Positions 17,981 to 30,215 of a DNA stretch of 39,850 bases are shown here, piece by piece. Origin of the DNA: Rhodobacter sp. Its GTDB lineage: Bacteria > Pseudomonadota > Alphaproteobacteria > Rhodobacterales > Rhodobacteraceae. The translations under genes were made by a program, and so were the position numbers. How positions within the stretch are numbered: position 1 is the first letter of the stretch; every line of letters begins with the position of its first letter. The notes beneath the pieces are model-generated. The model did not search any database. It was not told the DNA's origin and was given only the letters and a program-made list of their open reading frames with translations. The stretch spans positions 1 through 39,850 of the forward strand of contig JAIXXB010000036.1 of assembly GCA_027490955.1 (NCBI GenBank). The letters are read 5' to 3'.

Positions 17981-18997
17981 ATGGCACAGGATGCGCTATC
18001 AAAACTGCTGGACAGCCGTGATTGGCTGATGGCCGATGGGGCCACGGGCACCAACCTGTTCAATATGGGCCTGTCTTCGGGCGAGCCGCCCGAGTTTTGG
18101 AATGTCGATCAGCCGCAAAACATCCGCACACTGTACCGCAACGCTGTCGAGGCGGGCTCGGACATCTTTTTGACCAATACCTTTGGCGGCAATGCCAGCC
18201 GCCTGAAACTGCATGGCGCGCAGGGCCGTGTGCGCGAGTTGAACCGCATCGGCGCAGCCCTTGGCCGCGAGATTGCCGATACGGCGGGTCGCCCCGTGGT
18301 GGTTGCAGGCTCGGTTGGCCCCACGGGCGAGATTTTTGAACCCATGGGCACGCTGACCCATGCCATCGCGGTTGAGATGTTCCATGAACAGGCCGAAGGG
18401 CTGAAAGAGGGCGGCGCAGATGTGCTGTGGGTGGAAACCATTTCCGCGCCTGAGGAATATGCCGCTGCCGCCGAGGCGGCCAAACTGGCAGGCATGCCGT
18501 GGTGCGGCACGATGAGTTTTGATACCGCTGGGCGCACGATGATGGGCGTGACTTCGGCGGCAATGACCGAAATGGTGGAAAAGCTGGATTATCCGCCCTT
18601 GGCCTTTGGTGCCAATTGCGGTGTGGGATCATCTGATTTGATGCGCACTGTGATGGGCTTTATCACCGCAGGCACGCAGCGCCCTGTGATCGCCAAGGGC
18701 AATGCGGGCATTCCGAAATATCACGATGGCCATATCCATTACGATGGCACGCCCGAATTGATGGGCGAATATGCCGTGATGGCGCGCGATGCGGGCGCGC
18801 GCATTATCGGCGGCTGCTGTGGCACTATGCCCGAACATCTGCGCGCCATGCGCCGCGCTTTGGAAGAAACCCCCAAAGGCACCCCGCCGAGTTTGGATGA
18901 TATTGCAGGCAAATTGGGCGCGTTTTCGTCCGCCTCGGATGGTACGGGCGACATATCGGGCGAGCCAAAGCGCGAGCGGCGCGGGCGGCGCGGATAA
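17981..18997 (+). CDS. bmt: Betaine--homocysteine S-methyltransferase
   Basis: A 338-residue zinc-dependent methyltransferase that makes methionine from homocysteine using glycine betaine. The N-terminal LMADGATGTNLFNMGL and TNTFGGN blocks and the three zinc cysteines, Cys213 (GANCGVG) and Cys279/Cys280 (GGCCGT), define the homocysteine S-methyltransferase fold. The GSVGPTGE block is also typical. The betaine specificity is family knowledge from close roseobacterial annotations, not shown by the motifs alone. It follows the MprF-like gene by 9 bp. The last 20 residues are a basic tail (EPKRERRGRRG). A double hairpin follows the stop. Confidence 0.88.
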   Translation: MAQDALSKLLDSRDWLMADGATGTNLFNMGLSSGEPPEFWNVDQPQNIRTLYRNAVEAGSDIFLTNTFGGNASRLKLHGAQGRVRELNRIGAALGREIADTAGRPVVVAGSVGPTGEIFEPMGTLTHAIAVEMFHEQAEGLKEGGADVLWVETISAPEEYAAAAEAAKLAGMPWCGTMSFDTAGRTMMGVTSAAMTEMVEKLDYPPLAFGANCGVGSSDLMRTVMGFITAGTQRPVIAKGNAGIPKYHDGHIHYDGTPELMGEYAVMARDAGARIIGGCCGTMPEHLRAMRRALEETPKGTPPSLDDIAGKLGAFSSASDGTGDISGEPKRERRGRRG

Positions 18998-18998
18998 G

Positions 18999-19045
18999 GG
19001 GGGGCCTATGCGGCCCCCCGCTGCTAAAGCCGCAGCTTTAGCAGC
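18999..19045. terminator. Two adjacent hairpins between convergent bmt and mnmA
   Basis: First stem: GGGGGGCC (18999-19006) with GGCCCCCC (19012-19019), loop TATGC. Second: GCTGCTAAAGC (19020-19030) with GCTTTAGCAGC (19035-19045), a perfect 11-bp stem with a 4-base loop. They start directly after the bmt stop and lie 43 bp from the mnmA stop. Neither has a T-run on the plus strand. Confidence 0.75.
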
Positions 19046-19087
19046 CCCCCCCGCAGGATATTTGCAAAAAGAAGAAGCGCGGCGCGT

Positions 19088-20221
19088 TTATTTGCCGCGC
19101 CAAATCCAGCCGCCACCCAAAACGCGGCTGCTGTTTTCTTGGTAGAACACGCAGGCCTGCCCCGCCGAAACGCCGTCTTCTGCGGTGAGCAATTCCACCG
19201 CGCCTTCGGTATCGGAAATGGGGCGCAAAATGGCAGGGCGCGGTGGGCGGGTTGAGCGCACCTTCACCTCGATCTGCCATTCATCGCGCGAGGTCAGCGG
19301 CGCATCGCCAAGCCAGTTGATTTCCCGCAGCGGGATGGTGCGAATGGACAATGCCGCCTTTGGCCCCACGATGACGCGGCGCAGGTCAGGGTCAAGTTTG
19401 ACGACGTAAAGCGGCTCTCCCAGCCCACCTATGCCAATGCCTTTGCGCTGGCCAATCGTATAGTGGATGACACCCGCGTGCTGGCCCAAAACGCGGCCCT
19501 CCAGATCGACAATCTCGCCCGGCTCTGCACTGCCAGGGCGCAGTTTTTCGATGACGGCGGCGTAATCGCCATTGGGGACAAAGCAGATATCCATGCTGTC
19601 GGGCTTGTCCGCCACGGGCAGGCCATAGCGCTGCGCCAGCGCCCGCGTCTCGGCCTTGGAGGTGAGATGGCCCAAGGGAAAGCGCAGAAAGGCCAGTTGT
19701 TCGGCCGTGGTCGAAAACAGGAAATAGCTTTGATCGCGGGCGGCATCGGCGGCGCGGTGCAATTCTGGCCCTGCGCCCATTTTGCGCTGAATGTAATGGC
19801 CCGTGGCCATGCAATCTGCGTTTAAGTCTTTGGCGGTGCTGAGTAAATCTTTGAACTTTACCCTTTCGTTGCAGCGAATACAGGGCACGGGCGTGGCCCC
19901 TGCCAGATAGGCATCGGCGAATTCTTCGATCACCGCTTCGCGGAAGGTATTCTCGTAATCCAGCACGTAATGGGCAAAGCCCATGGTTTCGGCCACGCGC
20001 GCGGCATCGGCAATATCGCGCCCCGCGCAGCAGGCGCCCTTTTTCGCCAGCGCTGCGCCGTGGTCATACAGTTGCAGCGTCACGCCCACAACGTCATAGC
20101 CCTCGGCGGCCAGTTGCGCCGCCACGACCGAACTGTCCACGCCACCCGACATGGCCACAACCACCCGCGTGTCCTGCGGCGGCTTGGCAAAGCCCAGCGA
20201 ATTTAGCGGCGCATCCAACAT
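19088..20221 (-). CDS. mnmA: tRNA 2-thiouridylase MnmA
   Basis: Adds sulfur to U34 of tRNA for Lys, Glu and Gln, using ATP and a persulfide relay. The 377-residue protein has the PP-loop SGGVDSS (25-31), the catalytic cysteine region [13 protein letters not shown] (Cys114) and partner Cys213 in [11 protein letters not shown], the pair that forms the disulfide in the reaction, plus the [10 protein letters not shown] motif. The start at 20221 ([12 protein letters not shown]) fits the family; an ATG at 20293 adds 24 unrelated residues. It is divergent from sciP and convergent with bmt. Confidence 0.96.
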   Translation of the reverse strand: MLDAPLNSLGFAKPPQDTRVVVAMSGGVDSSVVAAQLAAEGYDVVGVTLQLYDHGAALAKKGACCAGRDIADAARVAETMGFAHYVLDYENTFREAVIEEFADAYLAGATPVPCIRCNERVKFKDLLSTAKDLNADCMATGHYIQRKMGAGPELHRAADAARDQSYFLFSTTAEQLAFLRFPLGHLTSKAETRALAQRYGLPVADKPDSMDICFVPNGDYAAVIEKLRPGSAEPGEIVDLEGRVLGQHAGVIHYTIGQRKGIGIGGLGEPLYVVKLDPDLRRVIVGPKAALSIRTIPLREINWLGDAPLTSRDEWQIEVKVRSTRPPRPAILRPISDTEGAVELLTAEDGVSAGQACVFYQENSSRVLGGGWIWRGK

Positions 20222-20358
20222 GAAATGTCCAATTGGTTGAGGAGAGATTGCGGCAATATCGTGGCAATATAGGAAAATGCTATGCACTCTCAACCCCTCT
20301 GTTCACCGTTGATTAAGGCTGGCGCGGCATTCTTGCCCCAATGAACGAGGATGAACCC

Positions 20359-20637
20359 ATGTATCTGAAAAAAGTTGACGGCCCGCGACAGGTTGCTTTG
20401 CCTGACGGCACCATCCTGACGCGCGCCGATTTGCCCAGCCCCGAAACCCGCCGCTGGGTAGCTTCGCGCAAGGCGATCGTGGTAAAAGCAGTCAAACACG
20501 GGCTTTTGACCGAATCAGAGGCGAAGGAACGCTACAATCTTTCGGACGAAGAATACGCCCTGTGGGTGGCTGCGATTGAAAAGCATGGCGAAAAAGCCCT
20601 GCGTGTGACAACGATTCAAAAATATCGACAACTTTAG
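20359..20637 (+). CDS. sciP: SciP-like CtrA inhibitor (DUF1153)
   Basis: A 92-residue helix-turn-helix protein of the DUF1153 family: MYLKKVDGPRQVALPDGT, ADLPSPETRRWVASRKA, then the HTH LLTESEAKERYNLSDEEYALW. In Caulobacter SciP binds CtrA and blocks it from activating transcription. Here it lies directly upstream of ctrA (95 bp), so regulator and inhibitor are adjacent. The start at 20359 is chosen because GAGG precedes it by about nine bases and family members begin MYLKK; an ATG at 20341 is possible but has no ribosome site. A GANTC site (20613-20617), the CcrM methylation sequence, lies near its 3' end. Confidence 0.88.
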   Translation: MYLKKVDGPRQVALPDGTILTRADLPSPETRRWVASRKAIVVKAVKHGLLTESEAKERYNLSDEEYALWVAAIEKHGEKALRVTTIQKYRQL

Positions 20638-20664
20638 ATTGTTTTCTTGGTTTTCTTCGTCAAG

Positions 20665-20679
20665 GTAACCAGCAGTTAA
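20665..20679 (+). promoter_or_regulatory. CtrA-box-like site upstream of ctrA
   Basis: GTAA, seven bases, TTAA (then CC) lies 54 bp before the ctrA start. The Caulobacter CtrA consensus is TTAA-N7-TTAA, so this is one mismatch from it and suggests autoregulation. Based on consensus match only. Confidence 0.5.
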
Positions 20680-20732
20680 CCATTTGCCGCCATTCTCGTT
20701 AACGAAGAAGGCTCAGATACGGAGAACCCGAC

Positions 20733-21443
20733 GTGCGAATTTTACTGGTAGAAGACGATCCGACAACCTCGCGCAGCATAGAATTGATGCTGACCCATGC
20801 GAATTTGAATGTATTTTGTACCGACCTTGGCGAAGACGGAATCGATCTTGCAAAGCTGTATGATTATGATCTGATCCTGCTGGATCTGAACCTACCAGAT
20901 ATGAGCGGGCATGAAGTGCTGCGACAGCTGCGCCTTGCCCGTATCGAAACGCCGACTCTGATTTTGACGGGCGCGGATGATACAGAGAATAAGATCAAAA
21001 GTTTTGGGTTTGGCGCAGATGACTATCTGACCAAACCTTTCCACCGCGAAGAATTGGTTGCGCGCATTCACGCGATCATCCGCCGTTCCAAGGGGCACAG
21101 CCAATCGGTGATCCGCACGGGCGCGGTGAATGTGAATCTTGATGCCAAAACAGTCGATGTGGGCGGGGCCACTGTGCATCTGACGGGCAAGGAATATCAG
21201 ATGCTGGAATTGCTTTCGCTGCGCAAGGGCACCACGCTGACCAAAGAGATGTTCTTGAACCATCTCTATGGCGGTATGGACGAGCCTGAGTTGAAAATCA
21301 TCGATGTGTTTATTTGTAAGCTGCGCAAGAAATTGGCCGAGGCGACGGGTGGGCAAAACTATATCGAAACGGTTTGGGGCCGCGGCTATGTGCTGCGCGA
21401 ACCCAGCGCGGACGAGGAAACACGGCTGGCTGCCAGCGCCTGA
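20733..21443 (+). CDS. ctrA: Cell-cycle response regulator CtrA
   Basis: A 236-residue OmpR-type response regulator. The receiver domain starts [10 protein letters not shown], with phospho-acceptor Asp51 ([13 protein letters not shown]), Thr at about 79 and Lys101 (DDYLTKPF); the winged-helix DNA-binding domain carries [29 protein letters not shown] and [11 protein letters not shown]. The match to CtrA is very strong. In Rhodobacterales CtrA mainly controls motility, gene transfer agent release and related traits. The C-terminus ends in small hydrophobic residues (RLAASA), like the ClpXP-sensitive tail of Caulobacter CtrA. The start is GTG at 20733 with GGAG about eight bases upstream. Confidence 0.97.
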   Translation: MRILLVEDDPTTSRSIELMLTHANLNVFCTDLGEDGIDLAKLYDYDLILLDLNLPDMSGHEVLRQLRLARIETPTLILTGADDTENKIKSFGFGADDYLTKPFHREELVARIHAIIRRSKGHSQSVIRTGAVNVNLDAKTVDVGGATVHLTGKEYQMLELLSLRKGTTLTKEMFLNHLYGGMDEPELKIIDVFICKLRKKLAEATGGQNYIETVWGRGYVLREPSADEETRLAASA

Positions 21444-21455
21444 TCTTTACCAATC

Positions 21456-25722
<4,267 letters not shown>

Positions 25723-25830
25723 CGGGCGATTTTCGCGCGCACCCCCCTTAGTTCGCAAATGTTCTTAAAAAGTTCTTGACGCATGGGTTAAGATATGAGA
25801 ACAATATAGCAACAAGAAAGGGAGGCTTCT

Positions 25831-25953
25831 ATGAAATTCAAAACCAAAATCGCCGATCAATCCCGCCACGCTGCCCTGATCGAGGATGCGATTGGCGCTG
25901 TATCGCTGTTTGTGTTGTTGTTTGCTTGGCTTGGCTTTACTGGCCCGTTCTAA
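25831..25953 (+). CDS. Small single-pass membrane protein, 40 residues
   Basis: The product is MKFKTKIADQSRHAALIEDA followed by one hydrophobic helix (about residues 20-38). Support comes from a perfect GGAGG five bases before the ATG, a strong terminator at 26037-26072, and a resemblance to short conserved roseobacterial proteins with the same charged start and single helix. The function is unknown. TTGACG at about 25775 could be part of its promoter, but no well-spaced -10 box is seen. Confidence 0.65.
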   Translation: MKFKTKIADQSRHAALIEDAIGAVSLFVLLFAWLGFTGPF

Positions 25954-26036
25954 GCCTTTGCTGCTGTTTTTGCCTGCGTTCTGCTGATCGCGCGCCGTCT
26001 GTCCCGTCTGCGCTTGTTCGATCAAGAATGCCACTT

Positions 26037-26072
26037 CCGCCGCCATCCTTGTGATGCGCGGCGGTTTTTTTT
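26037..26072 (+). terminator. Rho-independent terminator
   Basis: The stem CCGCCGC (26037-26043) with GCGGCGG (26058-26064) is extended inside by CATC/GATG and followed by eight T (26065-26072). It ends the transcript of the 40-residue gene. The T-run overlaps the stop codon of the opposing Fe-S scaffold gene. Confidence 0.88.
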
Positions 26073-26502
26073 ATGCGGCGGCGCAGGCCTTTATCGTGGC
26101 ATCGATACATAGCAAAATCGAAGCGTGGCGGTTCTTATAGGCTTGGGCGGCACGCAGCACTTCGTATTCGGCAAAAGGGGCAGGGGGCGGGGCCGCGCCC
26201 TGCGCCAGCATCATCGCCACTTGGGCGCGCAGATTTGGCAAATCGGCCACGTTTTGCCCAATCACGCCCGCGCCAAATATCGCAGCCGAGGCTTGCCCCA
26301 AAGCGCAGGCTTTCACGCTTTGCGCAAAGCCCGTGATCTGCCCGCCCTGCACCGCCACCTCGACCGACACTGTCGATCCGCATTGCGGCGAGCGCGCCGT
26401 GCCATGGCCCGTGGCGCCCTGCAGCCGCCCCAAATGCGGAATCTGCGTGGTCAATTCCAGTATCCGCGCCGAATACAGCGCAATCAAATCGCCATCGCTC
26501 AT
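26071..26502 (-). CDS. Iron-sulfur cluster assembly scaffold protein (IscU/NifU-N-like)
   Basis: A 143-residue protein of the NifU N-terminal family: GATGHGTARSPQCGSTVSVEV with Cys41 and VKACALGQASAAI with Cys66, the two best-conserved ligand positions of IscU/SufU scaffolds. The usual third cysteine is not in its normal place; a late one occurs near the C-terminus, so function as a scaffold is probable but not certain. The start at 26502 has AAGGA about six bases upstream; longer readings run through the opposing hisI. It is divergent from hisI, with an 87-bp shared promoter gap. Confidence 0.82.
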   Translation of the reverse strand: MSDGDLIALYSARILELTTQIPHLGRLQGATGHGTARSPQCGSTVSVEVAVQGGQITGFAQSVKACALGQASAAIFGAGVIGQNVADLPNLRAQVAMMLAQGAAPPPAPFAEYEVLRAAQAYKNRHASILLCIDATIKACAAA

Positions 26503-26589
26503 CACTTTTCCTTTTGTTTGGGTTAAGATATGCCCAAAACACGCCGCCGAAAAGCCCCGCCCAAACAGCCCCACCGCCAAGGAGTTTTC

Positions 26590-26943
26590 ATGTTTGATCC
26601 TGCCAGCCTGACCTATGATGCACATGGCCTGATCCCCTGTATCGCACAGGATCACGCCACGGGCGAGGTTTTGATGTTTGCGTGGATGAACGCACAGGCC
26701 GTGGCGCAAACGTTGGACACGGGGCGAGTGACATATTGGTCGCGTTCGCGGCAGGCGTTTTGGGTCAAAGGGGAAACATCGGGCCACAGGCAATTGCTGG
26801 TTGATCTGCGCATCGATTGCGACCGCGATTGCCTGCTGGCGCTGGTCGATCAAAGCGGCCCTGCCTGCCACACGGGCCGCCAGTCTTGCTTTTTCACCGC
26901 CATTCGTGCGGGCGATGAGGTAGAGTTAAGCAAACCCTTATAG
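26590..26943 (+). CDS. hisI: Phosphoribosyl-AMP cyclohydrolase
   Basis: The third step of histidine synthesis, opening the adenine ring of PR-AMP. The 117-residue monofunctional enzyme has the family blocks VLMFAWMNAQAV, TYWSRSRQAFWVKGETSG, the metal-binding DCDRDCLLALVDQSGPACHTG and a SCFF end. The HisE pyrophosphohydrolase half is absent, as usual in alphaproteobacteria. The start at 26590 has AAGGAG at 26579-26584. The 3' end overlaps the convergent gluQ by six bases. Confidence 0.95.
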   Translation: MFDPASLTYDAHGLIPCIAQDHATGEVLMFAWMNAQAVAQTLDTGRVTYWSRSRQAFWVKGETSGHRQLLVDLRIDCDRDCLLALVDQSGPACHTGRQSCFFTAIRAGDEVELSKPL

Positions 26944-27768
26944 ACCGACCATGCGGCGAATATCGGCGGGGCTGGCCCCTTGGCTGCGGTATGTTGACAG
27001 CGCGCGCGCATCATCGCGCTTGGCCAACCGCTTGCCCGCCTCGTCGCGGATCAGGCGGTGGTGATGATAGATCGGCGTGGGCAGGCCCAGCACCTGCTGC
27101 AAAAGCGCGTGAATGCGCGTGGCATCAAACAAATCGGCCCCGCGCAGCACATGGGTAATGCCTTGGGCGGCATCGTCCAACACAACTGACAAATGATAGG
27201 ACGTGCCCATATCGCGCCGCGCCAGCACCACATCGCCGATGGTGGCAATGTAATCTTGCGCGTGGGTGACAATCTGGCCCGCCAGCCCTGCGCCCGTTTC
27301 GGTGAAAACTGTCTGCCGCGCCAGCGCCGCCATATTCAGCCGCAAGGCCGCGCTATGTGGCCGCGCCCCTGCGGGGCTGCAGCGGCAGGTTCCTGGATAA
27401 ACGGGGCCATCTGGGCCGATCACCCCTTCTTGCGGGGCCGATAGCGCCGCCTCGATATCGCGCCTTGTGCAGGTACAGGGATAAATCACCCCCTGCGCCC
27501 AAAGCTGATCCAAGGCTGCATCATAGGCCGCTTGGCGGGTGGATTGGCGCATCACCTCGCCATCCCAAGACAGCCCCAGCCAGTGCAAATCTTCAAGAAT
27601 CTGCGCCTCCCATAGGGGGCGGCAACGGGTGGCATCAATATCTTCGATCCGCAGCAGAAACGCGCCGCCCTGCGCGCGGGCCAGATCATGCGCCAGCAGC
27701 GCCGCATAGGCATGGCCCAGATGTAAAGGGCCTGTTGGGCTGGGGGCAAAGCGCGTTACAAAAGCCAT
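26938..27768 (-). CDS. gluQ: Glutamyl-Q tRNA(Asp) synthetase
   Basis: A truncated glutamyl-tRNA synthetase paralogue that puts glutamate on queuosine-34 of tRNA-Asp. The 276-residue protein begins [14 protein letters not shown] (HIGH-type motif at 16-19), has a zinc site from cysteines in YPCTCTRRD and GTCRC, and a KMSKS-like KRLAKRD, and then stops without an anticodon-binding domain, the hallmark of GluQ. Its start overlaps the end of trmFO by 13 bases, so it is probably co-transcribed with it. The pairing of two tRNA-modification genes is sensible. Confidence 0.94.
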   Translation of the reverse strand: MAFVTRFAPSPTGPLHLGHAYAALLAHDLARAQGGAFLLRIEDIDATRCRPLWEAQILEDLHWLGLSWDGEVMRQSTRQAAYDAALDQLWAQGVIYPCTCTRRDIEAALSAPQEGVIGPDGPVYPGTCRCSPAGARPHSAALRLNMAALARQTVFTETGAGLAGQIVTHAQDYIATIGDVVLARRDMGTSYHLSVVLDDAAQGITHVLRGADLFDATRIHALLQQVLGLPTPIYHHHRLIRDEAGKRLAKRDDARALSTYRSQGASPADIRRMVGL

Positions 27769-29084
27769 TGCGCAAAGGACGCCTTGGCGCGGTCTGTATA
27801 GGCTTTGTAGCGGTCTTTGCGCCCGCGCCGCCCGCCGCGCGCCTCGACAGGGGGGAAGAGGCCAAAGTTCACATTCATCGGCTGAAAGGTTTTCGCATCC
27901 GCCCCGCCCGTGATATGGGTAATCAGCGCGCCCATGGCCGTATCTGGCGGCGGCGGCGGCAGATGGCGGCCCTGTATTTCTGCCGCAGCCATGCGCCCTG
28001 CCACCAAACCCATCGCGGCAGATTCGACATAGCCCTCTACCCCTGTGATTTGCCCTGCAAAGCGGATATTGGGCCGCGATTTCAGCCGCATTTGGCCATC
28101 CAGCAGGGTGGGCGAATTGATGAAGGTATTGCGATGTATCCCGCCCAGCCGCGCAAACTGCGCCCCCGCCAGCGCAGGGATCATGCGCAATACTTCGGTC
28201 TGCGCGCCGTATTTCATCTTAGTCTGAAAGCCGACGATGTTATACAATGTGCCCAATTTGTTATCGCGGCGCAGTTGCACCACGGCATAGGGGCGCTCGG
28301 CGCTGTGCGGGTTCGTCAGGCCGACGGGCTTCATTGGCCCAAAGCGCAGCGTTTCGCGCCCGCGCTCGGCCATCACCTCGATCGGCAGGCAGCCATCGAA
28401 ATATCCCGCCGTCTCGCCTTCGTGAAATTCGGTTTTTTCGGCGGCCAGCAGCGCATCGATAAAGGCCTCATATTCGGCCTTTGTCAGCGGGCAGTTCATA
28501 TAGGCGGTCTGCTCGTCTTCCGTTTCGCCCTTGTCATAGCGCGACTGCATCCAAGCCTTTGTCATATCAACAGAATCGGCGTAAACGATGGGGGCAATCG
28601 CATCGAAAAACGCAAGCTGATCCGCCCCCGTATGCGCGCGAATGGACGCAGCCAACGCGCCAGAGGTCAGCGGCCCTGTCGCGATAATCCATGTGCCGTG
28701 ATCGGGCAGTTCGGTGATTTCCTCATAGCTGGCCGAGATCAGCGGATGGGCCATCAGACGCGCGGTGACAGTCTGGGCAAAAGGATCACGATCCACCGCC
28801 AGCGCCCCACCCGCAGGCAGGCGGTGCTGGGTGGCAGCCTGCATGATCAGCCCCTGCGCCGCGCGCATTTCCCAATGCAACAGGCCAACGGCGTTCTGTT
28901 CGTCATCATCAGATCGGAAAGAGTTCGAGCAGACCATTTCCGCAAAATCGCCCGTGCGGTGCGCAAAAGTGCCCACTTTGGGCCGCATTTCGTGGATCAC
29001 CACGCGCACGCCCATCTGCGCCGCCTGCCAAGCGGCCTCGGACCCTGCCATGCCGCCACCGATGATGTGAATTGTATTCTCCAT
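27756..29084 (-). CDS. trmFO: Folate/FAD-dependent tRNA m5U54 methyltransferase TrmFO
   Basis: Methylates U54 in the T-loop of tRNA using methylene-tetrahydrofolate and FADH2. The 442-residue protein starts [20 protein letters not shown] (FAD-binding Rossmann motif) and carries [40 protein letters not shown]-like [14 protein letters not shown] and [17 protein letters not shown], all diagnostic. An ATG three codons upstream (29093) is an alternative; neither start has a clear ribosome site. The upstream 490 bp contain no gene, so its promoter is there. Confidence 0.96.
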   Translation of the reverse strand: MENTIHIIGGGMAGSEAAWQAAQMGVRVVIHEMRPKVGTFAHRTGDFAEMVCSNSFRSDDDEQNAVGLLHWEMRAAQGLIMQAATQHRLPAGGALAVDRDPFAQTVTARLMAHPLISASYEEITELPDHGTWIIATGPLTSGALAASIRAHTGADQLAFFDAIAPIVYADSVDMTKAWMQSRYDKGETEDEQTAYMNCPLTKAEYEAFIDALLAAEKTEFHEGETAGYFDGCLPIEVMAERGRETLRFGPMKPVGLTNPHSAERPYAVVQLRRDNKLGTLYNIVGFQTKMKYGAQTEVLRMIPALAGAQFARLGGIHRNTFINSPTLLDGQMRLKSRPNIRFAGQITGVEGYVESAAMGLVAGRMAAAEIQGRHLPPPPPDTAMGALITHITGGADAKTFQPMNVNFGLFPPVEARGGRRGRKDRYKAYTDRAKASFAQWLL

Positions 29085-29585
29085 GCGCTGCATTTAGCCC
29101 GCGATGGCGCAAAAGGGAAGGGCGCAGGCCCAAGGCGCCGCATTGCCAAAGGGCCAAGGGCACGGCGGCACCCACCCTTGCGCAGGGCTCGCTTCGCGCG
29201 CGCTGGGGCATTGCAAAATGGCGAAGGTCAAGTTCAGCAGCAGCCGATGGGTGTGATCCCGTCCAGTGGCGCGCAGGCTGAGGCGCAAATGCAGTATGGA
29301 ACAGATTATTGCGGCCATGTTATTTGGTGCAATTTGCACGTGCTTGGCCCGATAATTTGCACGCGCGGCGCAATTCAAAGACTTGGGGCAATATGGATTA
29401 CAGGCTAAACGTGCGTTTTAAAAATAAGCGCGCCCATAAATTGCGCGAGGTTTTCTATTTTGAAAAGGTTTCGACCCTGTTCACCCATAGCGTTAAACAA
29501 TTTCCGCAAAAACCTATGCAGAACGGGCTTGAAAGATACCATTAACGCTGGTGCTAAACTTCGCTGCCAACACCTGCGGCAAAAA
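29085..29585. other. Gene-free stretch upstream of trmFO
   Basis: About 500 bp without a convincing gene. A 50-codon reading at 29393-29545 (plus) lacks a ribosome site and family resemblance. The stretch contains the palindrome described at 29327. GC content falls towards the right, and the last part is the terminator region of the small exported protein gene. Confidence 0.5.
29327..29363. promoter_or_regulatory. Palindrome with a repeated AATTTGCACG element
   Basis: GTGCAA-T-TTGCAC (29327-29339) is a perfect palindrome with a one-base centre. Its right part, AATTTGCACG, recurs 23 bp on (29354-29363), about two helical turns away. This looks like a pair of operator sites for an unknown regulator in the gap upstream of trmFO; which gene it serves is unclear. 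Confidence 0.35.
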
Positions 29586-29614
29586 GTAAGGGTGGCAAAG
29601 CCTGCCACCCTTAC
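29586..29614 (-). terminator. Rho-independent terminator of the small exported protein gene
   Basis: A perfect 12-bp stem GTAAGGGTGGCA / TGCCACCCTTAC with a 5-base loop. On the minus strand it is followed directly by TTTTT (29581-29585 read in reverse). It lies 15 bp after the stop of the 60-residue gene. Confidence 0.9.
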
Positions 29615-29628
29615 AATCGCTAGAAAAA

Positions 29629-29811
29629 TCAAGCGTTGCTTGCAGCCAAAGCCAAAGCAACCAGCAAAAGCAGTGGTACAACGTAGCCGCCAGCCGAGGA
29701 CGAGGTGTCTGCGACAACTGCTGCTGCTTCGGTGACAGGCTCTGCTGCGCCGCCTGCAAATGCCGAGGTAGCAGCCATCGAGAAAGCAGCGGCCAATGCG
29801 ATTTTTTTCAT
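29629..29811 (-). CDS. Small exported membrane-anchored protein, 60 residues
   Basis: A signal peptide MKKIALAAAFSMAATSAFA with likely cleavage before GGAAEPV, a short acidic linker (EPVTEAAAVVADTSSS), then a hydrophobic C-terminal helix (YVVPLLLLVALALAASNA). Proteins of this design are common in Rhodobacteraceae; no function is known to me. GGAG lies seven bases before the ATG and a strong terminator follows, so it is a real, separately transcribed gene. It is the last core gene before the island. Confidence 0.8.
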   Translation of the reverse strand: MKKIALAAAFSMAATSAFAGGAAEPVTEAAAVVADTSSSAGGYVVPLLLLVALALAASNA

Positions 29812-30090
29812 GTTTATCTCCAGAATGAGTATGTCAATTTAAAAGATGACGAAATAACGCTTTCGCCAGGCTCTTAAGGCCTAGATCAATTGTGACGAAA
29901 TCCAAACGAAAAAATGGCCGCTTTTGGCAGGCCTATTCTTTGGGGATGTGAATATTATTCCAACGTATAGAATAAAATAACCTTTGCCCTAAATCTGAAT
30001 AACGCATGTAGGCAAAACGGCGCGACAGCATCTGGCGATTGAACGCGCCATCACAGCCGTGGCTTGCTGCCGTTTAGGGATTTGGAAAAT

Positions 30091-30136
30091 TGGCTCCGAC
30101 GGTAGGGATCGAACCTACGACCAATTGATTAACAGT
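30091..30136 (-). other. Attachment site: 3' fragment of tRNA-Asn(GTT)
   Basis: Read on the minus strand this is the 3' part of a tRNA-Asn: anticodon loop CTGTTAA, then the variable region, the T-arm GGTTCGATCCC, the acceptor strand CGTCGGA, G and an encoded CCA. Similarity stops at the anticodon stem: the bases that should form its 5' half (30137 on) do not pair, and no D-arm follows. This is what remains after a phage or island integrates into a tRNA gene; the intact copy should lie at the island's other end. Confidence 0.85.
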
Positions 30137-30215
30137 TATAGTGGTTGTTATAGAAAACAAGTGGTTATACGGTGCTTTATATCTCCGCTTTATAACTACA
30201 GGTTCCTCAAATCCC

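Noticed and set aside
27357-29408. 683-codon plus-strand open frame opposite gluQ and trmFO
   Set aside because: Runs across two real minus-strand genes, with His/Arg/Pro-rich random composition.
29393-29545. 50-codon plus-strand frame MDYRLNVRFKNKRAHK
   Set aside because: No ribosome site, no recognisable domain, and it lies in a gap that otherwise looks regulatory.
30141-30215. Longer start for the integrase
   Set aside because: It would begin next to the tRNA fragment and adds 25 residues without family resemblance.
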